Positions 33,876-42,195 of a stretch of DNA of 64,000 nt are shown here, piece after piece. A program made the translations under genes and the position numbers. The notes under the pieces were generated by a model that made no database searches, was not told where the DNA came from, and saw nothing but the letters and a program-made list of their open reading frames with translations. Source of the DNA: Flavisolibacter nicotianae (GTDB taxonomy: Bacteria; Bacteroidota; Bacteroidia; Chitinophagales; Chitinophagaceae); contig NZ_RBCI01000002.1 of the NCBI RefSeq assembly GCF_003628535.1, positions 248,001-312,000 on the forward strand, written 5' to 3'. How positions within the stretch are numbered: position 1 is the stretch's first letter; each line of letters opens with the position of its first letter.

Positions 33876-35708
33876 TTACAGGAACATGCGCTCCAGTTGG
33901 TTTTTGCTGAACTCGACATAGGTGGGACGTCCCGAGGGTGTGGCATTGGGTTGCCGGCAGGCAAACAGGTCTTCTGTCAATTGGTTCATTTCCTTTTCAG
34001 TCAGCACCGTGCCGGGCTTGATGGCTTGCTGCCAAGCCACAGTGCGAAGCAGCATTTCCCGACGCGGCAGTTTCAGTTCGCTGCTGAAGTGCTTGTAATG
34101 TTCCAGGATGCTCTCCAGGGCCGCCTTTTCGTTGCCGGCAAGGAGATCGGCCGGTGTACCCTGGATCACAAAGCTGCTTCGTCCAAACGGCTCGATGGTG
34201 TAACCCAGCTTTTGCAGGTCGGGCAGGAGTTCTGCCAGTAAAACGACGTCCTGCGGCGCCAGTTCCACCGACACGGGGAACAGGCTGTTTTGCGTGGCCA
34301 CGGCCCTTCCCAATGTAGCTGCTTCGAAGCGTTCGTAAAGGATGCGTTCGTGCGCTGCCTGCTGGTGAACGAGGTAAAACTTTTCTGCCGTTGGCAACAA
34401 AATAAACGTGTTGAAAACCTGCGTGGGAGAACCGGTGGTGAGCGTCGCCTGTTGGTGCGTGGTGAGCTGTGTTGGCTCGGGCATCGCGGTTTCTTCCAAT
34501 TGCATCAATTGTTTTGTGAGTGACACAAAACCGGAAGATTCGTTCTTCACCGTGGCCCATTCACCACCCACGATCCGGTGTGCCTGGTTGGCCTCGGTAA
34601 ATGTTTGAAATATGGTGGACGACCGTGTCGCCGACTGTTCTCTTTCGGTAAAGGGCTTTTGCACGGCATCCAGTCCCTGGATGGACGCGTCAAGCTCAAA
34701 GTCGAGCGTGGGAGTGATGCTGAACTGCGCCAGCGAATGTTTTACGGCCGCCTGCACAAAAGCATACACGATCTTTTCGTCCTCGAATTTGATTTCCTGC
34801 TTGGTCGGGTGCACGTTTACGTCCACCTGCGTTGGGTCGAGGTCGATGAACAACACGTAGGCAGGGAACGAATCGCTGGAGATAAGGTCCTGGTAAGCCT
34901 GCATGATGGCATGGTGCAGGTAGGCGCTCCGGATAAAGCGGTTGTTGACAAAAAAGTACTGGTCGCCCCTTGTTTTCTTGGCAGTTTCGGGCTTGCCGAT
35001 AAAGCCGTGCACATTGAGGTAGTCCGTGTTTTCTTTTACCGAGACCAGTTTAGCGCTGTAGTTGTTTCCCAGCAGTTGTACGATGCGCTGCTTCAGGCTT
35101 CCGGCTTCGAGGTGGAAAAGCTGCTGGCCGTTGCTGGTCAGCGAGAAAAAGATGTTGGGGAAGGCCAGCGCCACCCGGATAAATTCATCGATTACGTGGC
35201 GCATTTCGGCCGCGTTGCTTTTTAAAAAGTTCCGTCGTGCCGGCACGTTGAAGAAAAGGTTCTTCATGCAAATGCTGGTGCCCACGGGGGCGGCCACGGG
35301 TGTTTGCTTTTTTACGAGGCTGTTCTCGATTTCGATGCAGGTGCCCACTTCATCCTGTTCCCGCCGGGTGCGCAGCTCCACCTGTGCCACGGCTGCAATG
35401 GAGGCAAGCGCCTCGCCGCGGAATCCCATGGTGCGAATGTGAAAAAGGTCGTCGATGTTCCTGATTTTGGACGTGGCATGCCGCTCAAAGCACATGCGGG
35501 CATCGGTCTCGCTCATGCCGGCGCCGTTGTCCACCACCTGGATCAGGGCTTTGCCCGCATCGTTCAGGAACAGTTTGATTTCGGTCGCACCGGCGTCCAC
35601 CGCGTTTTCCAGGAGTTCTTTCACGGCGCTTGCAGGGCGCTGGATGACCTCGCCGGCAGCGATCTGGTTGGCAATGTTGTCGGGAAGAAGTACAATTCGA
35701 TCAGCCAC
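33876..35708 (-). CDS. mutL: DNA mismatch repair protein MutL
   Basis: 610 residues. The GHKL ATPase core is complete: IANQIAAGEVIQRPASAVKE, ENAVDAGATEI (Glu/Asn), VDNGAGM, FERHATSKI and GFRGEALASIA. The transducer domain follows to ~330, then a linker and a C-terminal dimerisation domain. In that domain the endonuclease motifs are altered: DQHAxxE reads HQQAAHE (His448, Gln450, Glu454), and CPHGRP reads TPSGRP (590-595). Several metal ligands are therefore missing, so the protein should be a clamp/coordinator without nicking activity. No MutH-like gene is seen here. It couples MutS mismatch recognition to repair. Single gene on the minus strand. Confidence 0.93.
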   Translation of the reverse strand: MADRIVLLPDNIANQIAAGEVIQRPASAVKELLENAVDAGATEIKLFLNDAGKALIQVVDNGAGMSETDARMCFERHATSKIRNIDDLFHIRTMGFRGEALASIAAVAQVELRTRREQDEVGTCIEIENSLVKKQTPVAAPVGTSICMKNLFFNVPARRNFLKSNAAEMRHVIDEFIRVALAFPNIFFSLTSNGQQLFHLEAGSLKQRIVQLLGNNYSAKLVSVKENTDYLNVHGFIGKPETAKKTRGDQYFFVNNRFIRSAYLHHAIMQAYQDLISSDSFPAYVLFIDLDPTQVDVNVHPTKQEIKFEDEKIVYAFVQAAVKHSLAQFSITPTLDFELDASIQGLDAVQKPFTEREQSATRSSTIFQTFTEANQAHRIVGGEWATVKNESSGFVSLTKQLMQLEETAMPEPTQLTTHQQATLTTGSPTQVFNTFILLPTAEKFYLVHQQAAHERILYERFEAATLGRAVATQNSLFPVSVELAPQDVVLLAELLPDLQKLGYTIEPFGRSSFVIQGTPADLLAGNEKAALESILEHYKHFSSELKLPRREMLLRTVAWQQAIKPGTVLTEKEMNQLTEDLFACRQPNATPSGRPTYVEFSKNQLERMFL

Positions 35709-35847
35709 AATTATCTCGTCTTATGTTTCAAAAATACAGGTTGGGTGCGGATTTGGAAAGAATAGGGAAGAATCCTTAGTGGCGAAAGGTTTTTCCACAA
35801 ATGCTTTTGCATTTGCGGACCCATGCCTAATTTGCCCATCCAATCCA

Positions 35848-36462
35848 ATGAAAAAACCAATGAAACACCTGTTCTACGGTGCTGCAGCCTTGCTGCTGTT
35901 TTGCACCGCCTGTCAAAAACAATCACTGACAGAAAATTTATCAACACCGGCCAGCGCCAACCCGTTGCCCGGCTCCGTGCAATACACCATACCCAAAGGC
36001 GGGCACTACGCCACCAACAACAATTACAAGCCGGTTGACCTGAGCGAACTGCGGTTCACGGTTCGCTTCGACAGTTCCTGCGTGTACCAGACCGCAGATC
36101 AGGCCAACCAGTGGGACATTAACAAACTCTATGGCTTTGCCGATAACAACGCCAACCACCAGGAGTTCAGTGCCCGGATTGGCTGGCGCTGGAGCGAAGG
36201 CGCCCTGCGCCTGTTTGCCTATACCTACAACAAGGCCGTTCGCGACTCGAAGGAACTCGCGGTTATCCCGGTTGGCCAGGATGTGCATTGCGCCATCAAA
36301 GTGGCGAAGGATCGCTATGTTTTTTCGGTGGACGAAAAAAGCGAAACCATGCCGCGGTTAAGCACCACGGCAACCGCACAGGGCTACCAGTTGTATCCCT
36401 ATTTCGGCGGGGACGAAGTGGCGCCGCACGACGTGCGGATCTGGATCAGGGAGGAGAAGTGA
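35848..36462 (+). CDS. Lipoprotein of unknown function
   Basis: 204 residues with leader MKKPMKHLFYGAAALLLFCTAC; Cys22 is the predicted lipidated residue. The mature part is beta-rich: LSELRFTVRFDSSCVYQTAD, QWDINKLYGFAD, SARIGWRWSEGALRLFAYTYN, IPVGQDVHCAIKV, YQLYPYFGGDEVAPHDVRIWI. The pattern suggests a jelly-roll/concanavalin-like sandwich (inference). No catalytic motif is seen. The ATG at 35860 is an alternative start. A TAATTTG box lies ~20 bases upstream of ATG 35848. A frameshifted relic of the same coding sequence lies at 39083-39265, on the other side of the next gene. A terminator follows. Confidence 0.75.
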   Translation: MKKPMKHLFYGAAALLLFCTACQKQSLTENLSTPASANPLPGSVQYTIPKGGHYATNNNYKPVDLSELRFTVRFDSSCVYQTADQANQWDINKLYGFADNNANHQEFSARIGWRWSEGALRLFAYTYNKAVRDSKELAVIPVGQDVHCAIKVAKDRYVFSVDEKSETMPRLSTTATAQGYQLYPYFGGDEVAPHDVRIWIREEK

Positions 36463-36542
36463 GCACCGTGCTTTCAGCGGAAAGTCAATTATTGGGAATT
36501 GCTTTTTTGTTCAGAATCATCTGCTAAATTCGGACACCTGCA

Positions 36543-36566
36543 TAGCGACTGAACAGTCGCTTTTAG
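36543..36566 (+). terminator. Probable terminator after the lipoprotein gene
   Basis: Stem AGCGACT / AGTCGCT with a 4-base loop and a short TTTT run, just before the convergent stop at 36570. Confidence 0.6.
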
Positions 36567-36569
36567 CCG

Positions 36570-39005
36570 TTATTTATTCGTGAGCGGAAGAGTCTTGTAA
36601 ACCAGGTCTCCGTTTTCCGTAATGCCGGTTATCGTCACCTCGTAATGTCCCGGAATATCGTTGGTGAAAAACGGAAAGGTGAATTGACCCGTTGCCAATT
36701 CGTTGCCGTTCCAGTACAAGTCAAAACGCCGGTCAACAAAAGAAGGATTGTTACTGCTTTTTTGGTTGTAACTGACCAATGGGAACAGGGCTGGTTTAGC
36801 ATACCCTTGCCGGTAGAACTTATACACATTGCCCTCAGTGGTTACGAAGTCCTGGTGAATTTTGCTGGACGAATGAATGTGAATGACACCCGTTCCGCCT
36901 CTTAGTCCGTACATACTGGCGTCGGAACCTTTTAGCACTTCGATGAAATCAATTTCTCTTGGGTTCAACGTATTTAAAAACTGAATGACAGGGCTGGAGG
37001 CTGCACCTTCTCCGGCGGGCAATGACACCTGGACGCCATCCATGAACACGAGCGGTTCGGAACTGGCTGTTACACCGGCAAAACGGTCAGGGCCATAAAA
37101 CACAACAAAGCCATTGATGATTTGAACACCCGGCATACGCAACAATCCGATACCGATATTTCCCATGCCCAATTTCACTAACTGTTCAGACGTCAGGACG
37201 GACCCTGTTGAAGAAATTCTTCGTGCATCCTCCGCATATGGCTTGCTTTGTGATTGTAAACTGACGGGGGTTAACCACCCGGTTCCTCCCGCAACCAGTG
37301 TCGTATCGGCGTGCTGCCGTAAAAATGCTGCTCTTTGTGTCGGCGAAACAATCACCCGTTGTTTTAAGAAAGCCGGTGTTTGAAACGGTGGAAAAGAAGT
37401 GGCCTCCAGCTCAATCCTTGGCTTTTCCACTTTGTTTTTTGTGGCATTCACCTGGATCATAAACTGTGTGCTGTCCATGTATGCTGAAAGCGGAAACGAA
37501 AACTGGCCGGCAGCATCTGTGGTATCCATTGCAAAAATGCCATTGCCCGCCTTAGACAGAAGGGTAAGGACCTCGTTCGGCACGGGGCTGCCCTGGGCAG
37601 TGAGTAACCGTCCGTTGATATCGAAGAAACGCTCCGTAACGGAGGTCGCTGTTTGACCGGGTTCCATTTTTCGATTCTTGTAAAAAGGCCGGCTGCTCAG
37701 TAACAGCAAATCAATATCCTCTTCCGATAACGTCGTCAGGTGTGCCAGGTCCCAGTTTGTAATGCCTGTTTCAATCGCTTTCTGAACAAGTGAATTACCC
37801 ATCAACGCTTCCGGGGCAATCACAGCATCACTGTTGCTGACGGCCACCGTCAATGATGCCGTGACCGGCCGGTTGTCAGTTGTGGAAACAGTTGTTGAAA
37901 GAGTGGCCTGAGTTCTCCTGGCGTAGGTGGGTTTATCCAAACTTGCTGCCACATTCAAATTCCCCTCTTTCACATAATAACGCCGCTCACTCAAAAGGTT
38001 GAAATTCTGATCAAACAAAAGAAAAGTGGTTATTCCCTTTGGTAAAACAGTCGTTTGTATATCGGTTTCATACGAACCATACCCGATGCTTGCAAAGCAT
38101 AAACTATCCCTTGCCACACCCAACAGATAGGTCACTGCATCTTTCCGGTAAATCGAGTCTTCCAAAATCGTTCTTAGTTTGAGCGTTTTACCGGAAACAC
38201 CGGCAACCGATAATTGTCCTGCATAGCGATTGAATGATGGAAGCGGGAAGGTGTACTCCTTTTCTTTGTACGTAAGAACAGCTTTGTATTTCCTGTGGAA
38301 GTAAGGAAAAAAATCCGCCTTTGTAAGTCCGAATTTGTTCGCGGTAAACGTTGCAACAACGGTATCGCGGCTGTCTTTGATCGACCCGCTCAAGGGTAAG
38401 GGGTTGCCATTTTTGTCGTGTAAATAAAGGCCCAGTGTTGTGTTCAACCCGGTTACAAGCGAGCCTCCTTCCGGGAACATTTCAATGCTCACCTGCTGTT
38501 CGCCGGCAGCGCTGTTCAGTGATTTAGTAGCGACACGAACAGGCGCCGGGTTGACCAAGTTGATGATATACACAGGTGCCACAGCGGCGTTTTGCGGCTC
38601 ACCATTGCTGATGGAACTGGTATAGGCTCTTACCCAATAATTGCCGGTGGGAAGCGCTTCGGGCAAAACCAGTTTGCCATCTGTTTGCTGCCCGCGGGCA
38701 TTTAAAATCGACCTTGTCCAAACGCTGTCCTTTTCATCTACCAGATCAATCAACAGGGATCCGGACTGCGTGCTTATTTTCTCGGAAAAGGAATGAACCA
38801 AAAAAGCCCGGAACCATACCGCTTCGCCAGAGGCATAAATGGTTTTGTTGGTTGTCAGGTACGCTTTTTCGCTCTTGTCGGCCTTTATCTTTTTCAAGAA
38901 TGTACCGGAAAAGGCATCCAGTGCATCCACGTTACTTTGCTGGCAAAAGGCAGTGCTGCCGTATAGCAGTAAAGGCAACAGGTAAACGTTCAACTTCAGT
39001 TTCAT
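36570..39005 (-). CDS. Exported macroglobulin-like protein with TonB plug domain
   Basis: 811 residues from ATG 39005 (signal peptide to ~STAFCQQ). N-terminal MG2-like beta domain: EKAYLTTNKTIYASGEAVWFRAF and GKLVLPEALPTGNYWVRAYTSS. Further beta domains follow, including a carboxypeptidase-regulatory-like stretch. At ~620-740 a TonB receptor plug-like segment appears: LTSEQLVKLGMGNIGIGLLR, then PLVFMDGVQV, NPREIDFIEVLKGSDASMYG and LRGGTGVIHIHSS. No 22-strand barrel follows; the protein ends with another beta domain. Similar proteins are annotated as plug-domain or carboxypeptidase-regulatory proteins in Bacteroidota and presumably act at the outer membrane. Mechanism unknown. Neighbours are unrelated lipoprotein sequences. 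Confidence 0.8.
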   Translation of the reverse strand: MKLKLNVYLLPLLLYGSTAFCQQSNVDALDAFSGTFLKKIKADKSEKAYLTTNKTIYASGEAVWFRAFLVHSFSEKISTQSGSLLIDLVDEKDSVWTRSILNARGQQTDGKLVLPEALPTGNYWVRAYTSSISNGEPQNAAVAPVYIINLVNPAPVRVATKSLNSAAGEQQVSIEMFPEGGSLVTGLNTTLGLYLHDKNGNPLPLSGSIKDSRDTVVATFTANKFGLTKADFFPYFHRKYKAVLTYKEKEYTFPLPSFNRYAGQLSVAGVSGKTLKLRTILEDSIYRKDAVTYLLGVARDSLCFASIGYGSYETDIQTTVLPKGITTFLLFDQNFNLLSERRYYVKEGNLNVAASLDKPTYARRTQATLSTTVSTTDNRPVTASLTVAVSNSDAVIAPEALMGNSLVQKAIETGITNWDLAHLTTLSEEDIDLLLLSSRPFYKNRKMEPGQTATSVTERFFDINGRLLTAQGSPVPNEVLTLLSKAGNGIFAMDTTDAAGQFSFPLSAYMDSTQFMIQVNATKNKVEKPRIELEATSFPPFQTPAFLKQRVIVSPTQRAAFLRQHADTTLVAGGTGWLTPVSLQSQSKPYAEDARRISSTGSVLTSEQLVKLGMGNIGIGLLRMPGVQIINGFVVFYGPDRFAGVTASSEPLVFMDGVQVSLPAGEGAASSPVIQFLNTLNPREIDFIEVLKGSDASMYGLRGGTGVIHIHSSSKIHQDFVTTEGNVYKFYRQGYAKPALFPLVSYNQKSSNNPSFVDRRFDLYWNGNELATGQFTFPFFTNDIPGHYEVTITGITENGDLVYKTLPLTNK

Positions 39006-39082
39006 ATAGCAAATTGTAAAGGATAGCAAAAGAGCATAAGGTAAAGAAAAATCCCTATAGGTTAAAGCAACCAGGCGATTGT

Positions 39083-39265
39083 TTGAAAACCTCTACCGGG
39101 AAGGCAAAGCTTTTCTACCAGGTGCGCTCCGTCGGACTGGAGCCCAGCGACGTTGTGCTTACCGGAGCTGCCGGTCAGCGACCTGCTCTTCGTGATGCCC
39201 GTTTCCCTATTTGCCACGGATCCGCCAACCAGTGGGGCATCAACAAGCTTTACGGATTTTTTTGA
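39083..39265 (+). pseudogene. Frameshifted relic of the 35848 lipoprotein family
   Basis: The end of this stretch encodes ANQWGINKLYGF, nearly identical to ANQWDINKLYGF in the lipoprotein gene (36103-36138), and the DNA matches closely (CCAACCAGTGGG shared, then GCATCAACAAG against ACATTAACAAA). Just upstream, a different frame reads PVSDLLFVMPV and FATD, resembling PVDLSELRFTVRFDS...TAD. One base missing near 39223 (CCGCC for CAGGCC) explains the frame change. There is no start, no signal peptide and a stop right after the match, so it is a decayed partial duplicate. The remaining gap to 39349 shows nothing else. Confidence 0.55.
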
Positions 39266-39349
39266 AGCACCGGGTACGAAGGCCTGAAGGATAAAAAAGC
39301 GCCTCCTGCCACTTTGTATCCTGGAGTCGGAGTGGTTCAGCGCATTCCC

Positions 39350-39357
39350 TACTTTTG
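39350..39357 (+). promoter_or_regulatory. Bacteroidota -7 box (TACTTTTG) for rpiB
   Basis: TACTTTTG is a perfect TAnnTTTG match 13 bases upstream of ATG 39371. The -33 region is not clear. Confidence 0.55.
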
Positions 39358-39370
39358 CACAAATTTCAAA

Positions 39371-39829
39371 ATGATGGACGCTGTGTTTGATTTTTCGAAA
39401 CCCGTCGCGATCGGCTCCGACCATGCCGGCTTTGAATACAAAGCAGGAATCGTTGCGTTTCTGCAGGAAAAAGGCCTGGCTGTAAAAGATGTTGGTACGC
39501 ATTCTTCCGAGTCGACCGACTATCCCGACTATGCCCACCCGGTGGCCGAAGCTGTGGAGAGCGGCGAAGCGGCCGTGGGTATTCTCGTTTGCGGCAGTGC
39601 CAACGGTGTGGCTATCACGGCCAACAAACACCAGGGCGTACGGGCCGCCATTTGCTGGCTTCCGGAGATTGCCTCGCTTGCCCGCCAGCACAACAATGCC
39701 AACATTATTTGCCTGCCCGCACGGTTTGTATCACCTGCCGATTCAAAAATAATGGTGGCAACTTTCCTGGAAACTGCGTTCGAAGGTGGCCGCCACCAGA
39801 ACCGGGTAAGTAAAATTGCCTGTATGTAA
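39371..39829 (+). CDS. rpiB: Ribose-5-phosphate isomerase B
   Basis: 152 residues, the normal RpiB/LacAB length. The start of the fold IGSDHAGFEYK carries the conserved Asp-His. The phosphate-loop/active-site segment ILVCGSANGVAITANKH has the catalytic Cys (usually CGTGxG; here CGSANG, a common variant). NANIICLPARFV and the C-terminal FEGGRHQNRVSKI (His-x-x-Arg) complete the site. It interconverts ribose-5-phosphate and ribulose-5-phosphate in the pentose phosphate pathway, in the cytoplasm. ATG 39371 is immediately preceded by a strong -7 box, which argues against the earlier in-frame start at 39314. Confidence 0.93.
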   Translation: MMDAVFDFSKPVAIGSDHAGFEYKAGIVAFLQEKGLAVKDVGTHSSESTDYPDYAHPVAEAVESGEAAVGILVCGSANGVAITANKHQGVRAAICWLPEIASLARQHNNANIICLPARFVSPADSKIMVATFLETAFEGGRHQNRVSKIACM

Positions 39830-39889
39830 CGCCGTTTTTCTAACCCTAATTAACATCTTACATCCACAACAAAACTTCAAATTCGCCGC

Positions 39890-41350
39890 ATGAAACAACT
39901 AGCGATCCTGCTGCTCCTCGGCAGCACTACACAGGTCTTTGCGCAAAAGGTGGCCAAGCCCGATGCGTTTGCAAAGACCATCACGGCCGCCGATGCCAAA
40001 AAGCATCTTTACACGCTGGCCTCTCCCGATATGGAAGGCCGCGAAACCGGTACTGCAGGCCAGCGCAAGGCTGCCGCCTACATCGAGAATTATTTTCAGC
40101 AACTGGGTCTCCAGCCCGGGAGCAGCACCGGCTACCAGCAGCCTTACACCCTTTACCAAGATACGCTGCTGGGGGCTACGGTGGAAGTGAACGGCAAAGC
40201 CTTCGAACTGGACAAGGACTTCGCACCCGGCTTTAACAACATCCAGGCGACCCTGAAACTGGGCGAAGTGGTGGTGATGGGTGCCGGTGCCGCCGACTCG
40301 CTGAAAGGTGCCGACCTTGCCGGCAGAGTGGTGATGGTGATTGGCAATGCCAACATGCCCTTCTTTTTACAACTGGCCAAAAAAGGCCCTGCTGCCATTC
40401 TCTCCGTTAGTCCCAACTTTCCATCCAGCCGTCCCACCAGCCGCAAGGGACGTGCAGGCATCCATGGCTTCCGCAACGCCATTGCGCCGCAGCAGTATGT
40501 CATTTCCGAAAATGTAGCCAAAGCCATTGCCGGCCCCGTATACGACGCGGTGAAAGCAGCCGGTAATTCGGTGCAACTGGCGAAAGCAGAAGTGTTGCTG
40601 GAAACAAAGAAAGCCCCGATCAATGGCACGGCCAGCAATGTAGTGGCCATGCTGCCCGGCACCGACCTGAAAGACGAGTACGTGGTGATCAGCGCACACT
40701 ACGACCACGTGGGTATCGTAAATGGCAAGCTGCATCCCGGCGCCGACGACGATGGCTCGGGTACGGTAGGCGTGCTGGAAATTGCAGAAGCATTTGCCAA
40801 GGCCAAAAAAGAAGGCAAAGGGCCACGGCGCTCGATTGTGTTCCTGGCCAACAGCGGCGAAGAAAAAGGGCTGCTCGGATCGGAATACTACAGCGATCAT
40901 CCGCTGTTCCCGCTTGATAAAACAACCGTTGACCTGAACATCGACATGATCGGCCGCAGCGACCCGGATCGTGCCAAAGGCGACTCTACCAACTATGTTT
41001 ACGTGGTAGGCGACGACAAGGTGAGCTCAGACCTGAAACCGATCAGCGAAGGGCAGAACAAGAAATACCTGAACATGGAGCTCGACTACAAATACAACGA
41101 TCCCAACGACAAGGAGCGCATTTACTACCGCAGCGACCATTACAATTTTGCCCGCTACGGTGTGCCCATCATTTTTTATTACGATGGCATGCTTCGCCCC
41201 GATTATCACAAACCAACCGATACGCCGGACAAGATCAACTACGACCTGTTGCGGAAAAGAGCGCAACTGGTTTTCTATACCGCCTGGGAAATGGCCAACC
41301 GGAACGCGATGTTGAAACGCGACCTGCCGCTGCCAACCGCCGGACGCTAA
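39890..41350 (+). CDS. M28-family exported zinc peptidase
   Basis: 486 residues. Signal peptide MKQLAILLLLGSTTQVFAQ. The domain opens with ITAADAKKHLYTLASPDMEGRETGTAGQRKAA, the usual start of exported M28 peptidases, and has an inserted PA-like domain (~100-230). Zinc ligands: VVISAHYDHVG (His), PGADDDGSGT (bridging Asp), NSGEEKGLLGSEYY (Glu-Glu), DLNIDMIGRSDPD (Asp) and RPDYHKPTDTPDKI (His). All are present. It should remove N-terminal residues from peptides in the periplasm. It is 60 bases downstream of rpiB, on the same strand; transcription may continue from there. A terminator follows. Confidence 0.9.
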   Translation: MKQLAILLLLGSTTQVFAQKVAKPDAFAKTITAADAKKHLYTLASPDMEGRETGTAGQRKAAAYIENYFQQLGLQPGSSTGYQQPYTLYQDTLLGATVEVNGKAFELDKDFAPGFNNIQATLKLGEVVVMGAGAADSLKGADLAGRVVMVIGNANMPFFLQLAKKGPAAILSVSPNFPSSRPTSRKGRAGIHGFRNAIAPQQYVISENVAKAIAGPVYDAVKAAGNSVQLAKAEVLLETKKAPINGTASNVVAMLPGTDLKDEYVVISAHYDHVGIVNGKLHPGADDDGSGTVGVLEIAEAFAKAKKEGKGPRRSIVFLANSGEEKGLLGSEYYSDHPLFPLDKTTVDLNIDMIGRSDPDRAKGDSTNYVYVVGDDKVSSDLKPISEGQNKKYLNMELDYKYNDPNDKERIYYRSDHYNFARYGVPIIFYYDGMLRPDYHKPTDTPDKINYDLLRKRAQLVFYTAWEMANRNAMLKRDLPLPTAGR

Positions 41351-41355
41351 AAACA

Positions 41356-41388
41356 AAAAGCGACTTCACTCTGAAGTCGCTTTTTTGT
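41356..41388 (+). terminator. Intrinsic terminator after M28 peptidase gene
   Basis: Stem AAAAGCGACTTCA / TGAAGTCGCTTTT followed by TTG; perfect and T-rich. Confidence 0.92.
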
Positions 41389-41412
41389 TGAAGACATGGC
41401 ACGAAACCGTGG

Positions 41413-41447
41413 CGTGGATAATGAATAATGAATTGTAAGAGTTGCAT
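41413..41447. repeat. Heptamer-like repeat, locus 9 (weak)
   Basis: GGATAAT GAATAAT GAATTGT AAGAGTT shows 7-base spacing of related words like locus 5, but no second arm. Upstream of the Uma2 gene. Confidence 0.35.
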
Positions 41448-41557
41448 GTCGTTTCTTTCAATTAGACAGCGGTACTCTGAATCGCTTTAGCTGCATGAAA
41501 CTCCGTTTCATGGCAAGTGAAAGGTTCCTTTTTCTTTTATTCTTACCTTCGAATGAG

Positions 41558-42097
41558 ATGTCAAATGCAGTCAAAATATTGCCACACTACACATACGATG
41601 ATTACGTGCAATGGGAGGGAAAGTGGGAGCTCATTGACGGTATTCCGCATGCCATGAGCCCTGCGCCGACGCCGAGGCACCAGGTGATTGCCGTGAATCT
41701 TTCGGCAGAATTTCGCGTCGCACTGAAACGATGCAAGTATTGCAAGGTTTCGCAGCCGGTTGACTACAAGGTGGCAGAGGACACGATTCTGCAGCCTGAT
41801 ATGTTGATTATTTGCGGGGACACTTCCAAGGCTTACCTCGACTTTCCACCTGCTTTGGTAGCAGAAATCTTATCGCCTTCTACAGCGTTAAAAGACAGGC
41901 ACGGAAAATTTGCCCTTTATGAGCAGCAAAAAGTACCTTATTACATCATCATCTCTCCTGATTCAAACGAAGCAGAGGTGTATGTGCTGGAAGAGAGCAG
42001 TTATGTCTTAAAACAAAAAGGAAACGCTTTCACCTACTCCTTCTCGCTCGAGAAGGATTGTTCTGCAACGATTGATTTTTCCGAGATCTGGAAATAG
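41558..42097 (+). CDS. Uma2-family (DUF820) putative endonuclease
   Basis: 179 residues from ATG 41558 (the frame opens at 41495, but those 21 residues are not part of the fold). Uma2 signatures: WELIDGIPHAMSPAPTPRHQ, LQPDMLIICGD (Asp of the PD motif), PALVAEILSPST (E-x-L), DRHGKFALYEQQKVPYYIII (Lys/Tyr segment) and AEVYVL. This is a PD-(D/E)XK nuclease fold widespread in cyanobacteria and other environmental bacteria. A DNA-cutting function has been proposed for the family from structure, but the biological role is unclear. Single gene; a heptamer inverted repeat follows its stop. Confidence 0.85.
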   Translation: MSNAVKILPHYTYDDYVQWEGKWELIDGIPHAMSPAPTPRHQVIAVNLSAEFRVALKRCKYCKVSQPVDYKVAEDTILQPDMLIICGDTSKAYLDFPPALVAEILSPSTALKDRHGKFALYEQQKVPYYIIISPDSNEAEVYVLEESSYVLKQKGNAFTYSFSLEKDCSATIDFSEIWK

Positions 42098-42102
42098 GAG
42101 CG

Positions 42103-42186
42103 GAGACCTGAAACGATAAACGTGAAACAGGAGTGCATTCTAAGGTAAAATGTCTCCAGTTTCACGTCTCACATTTGTCGTTTTGC
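42103..42186. repeat. Heptamer-unit inverted repeat, locus 10
   Basis: Left arm on the minus strand reads TTTCACG TTTATCG TTTCAGG; right arm (42158-42180) reads TTTCACG TCTCACA TTTGTCG. GAAACAGGAG near 42124 pairs with CTCCAGTTTC near 42154. Between convergent stops at 42097 and 42196. Confidence 0.75.
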
Positions 42187-42195
42187 TTTCCTTGC

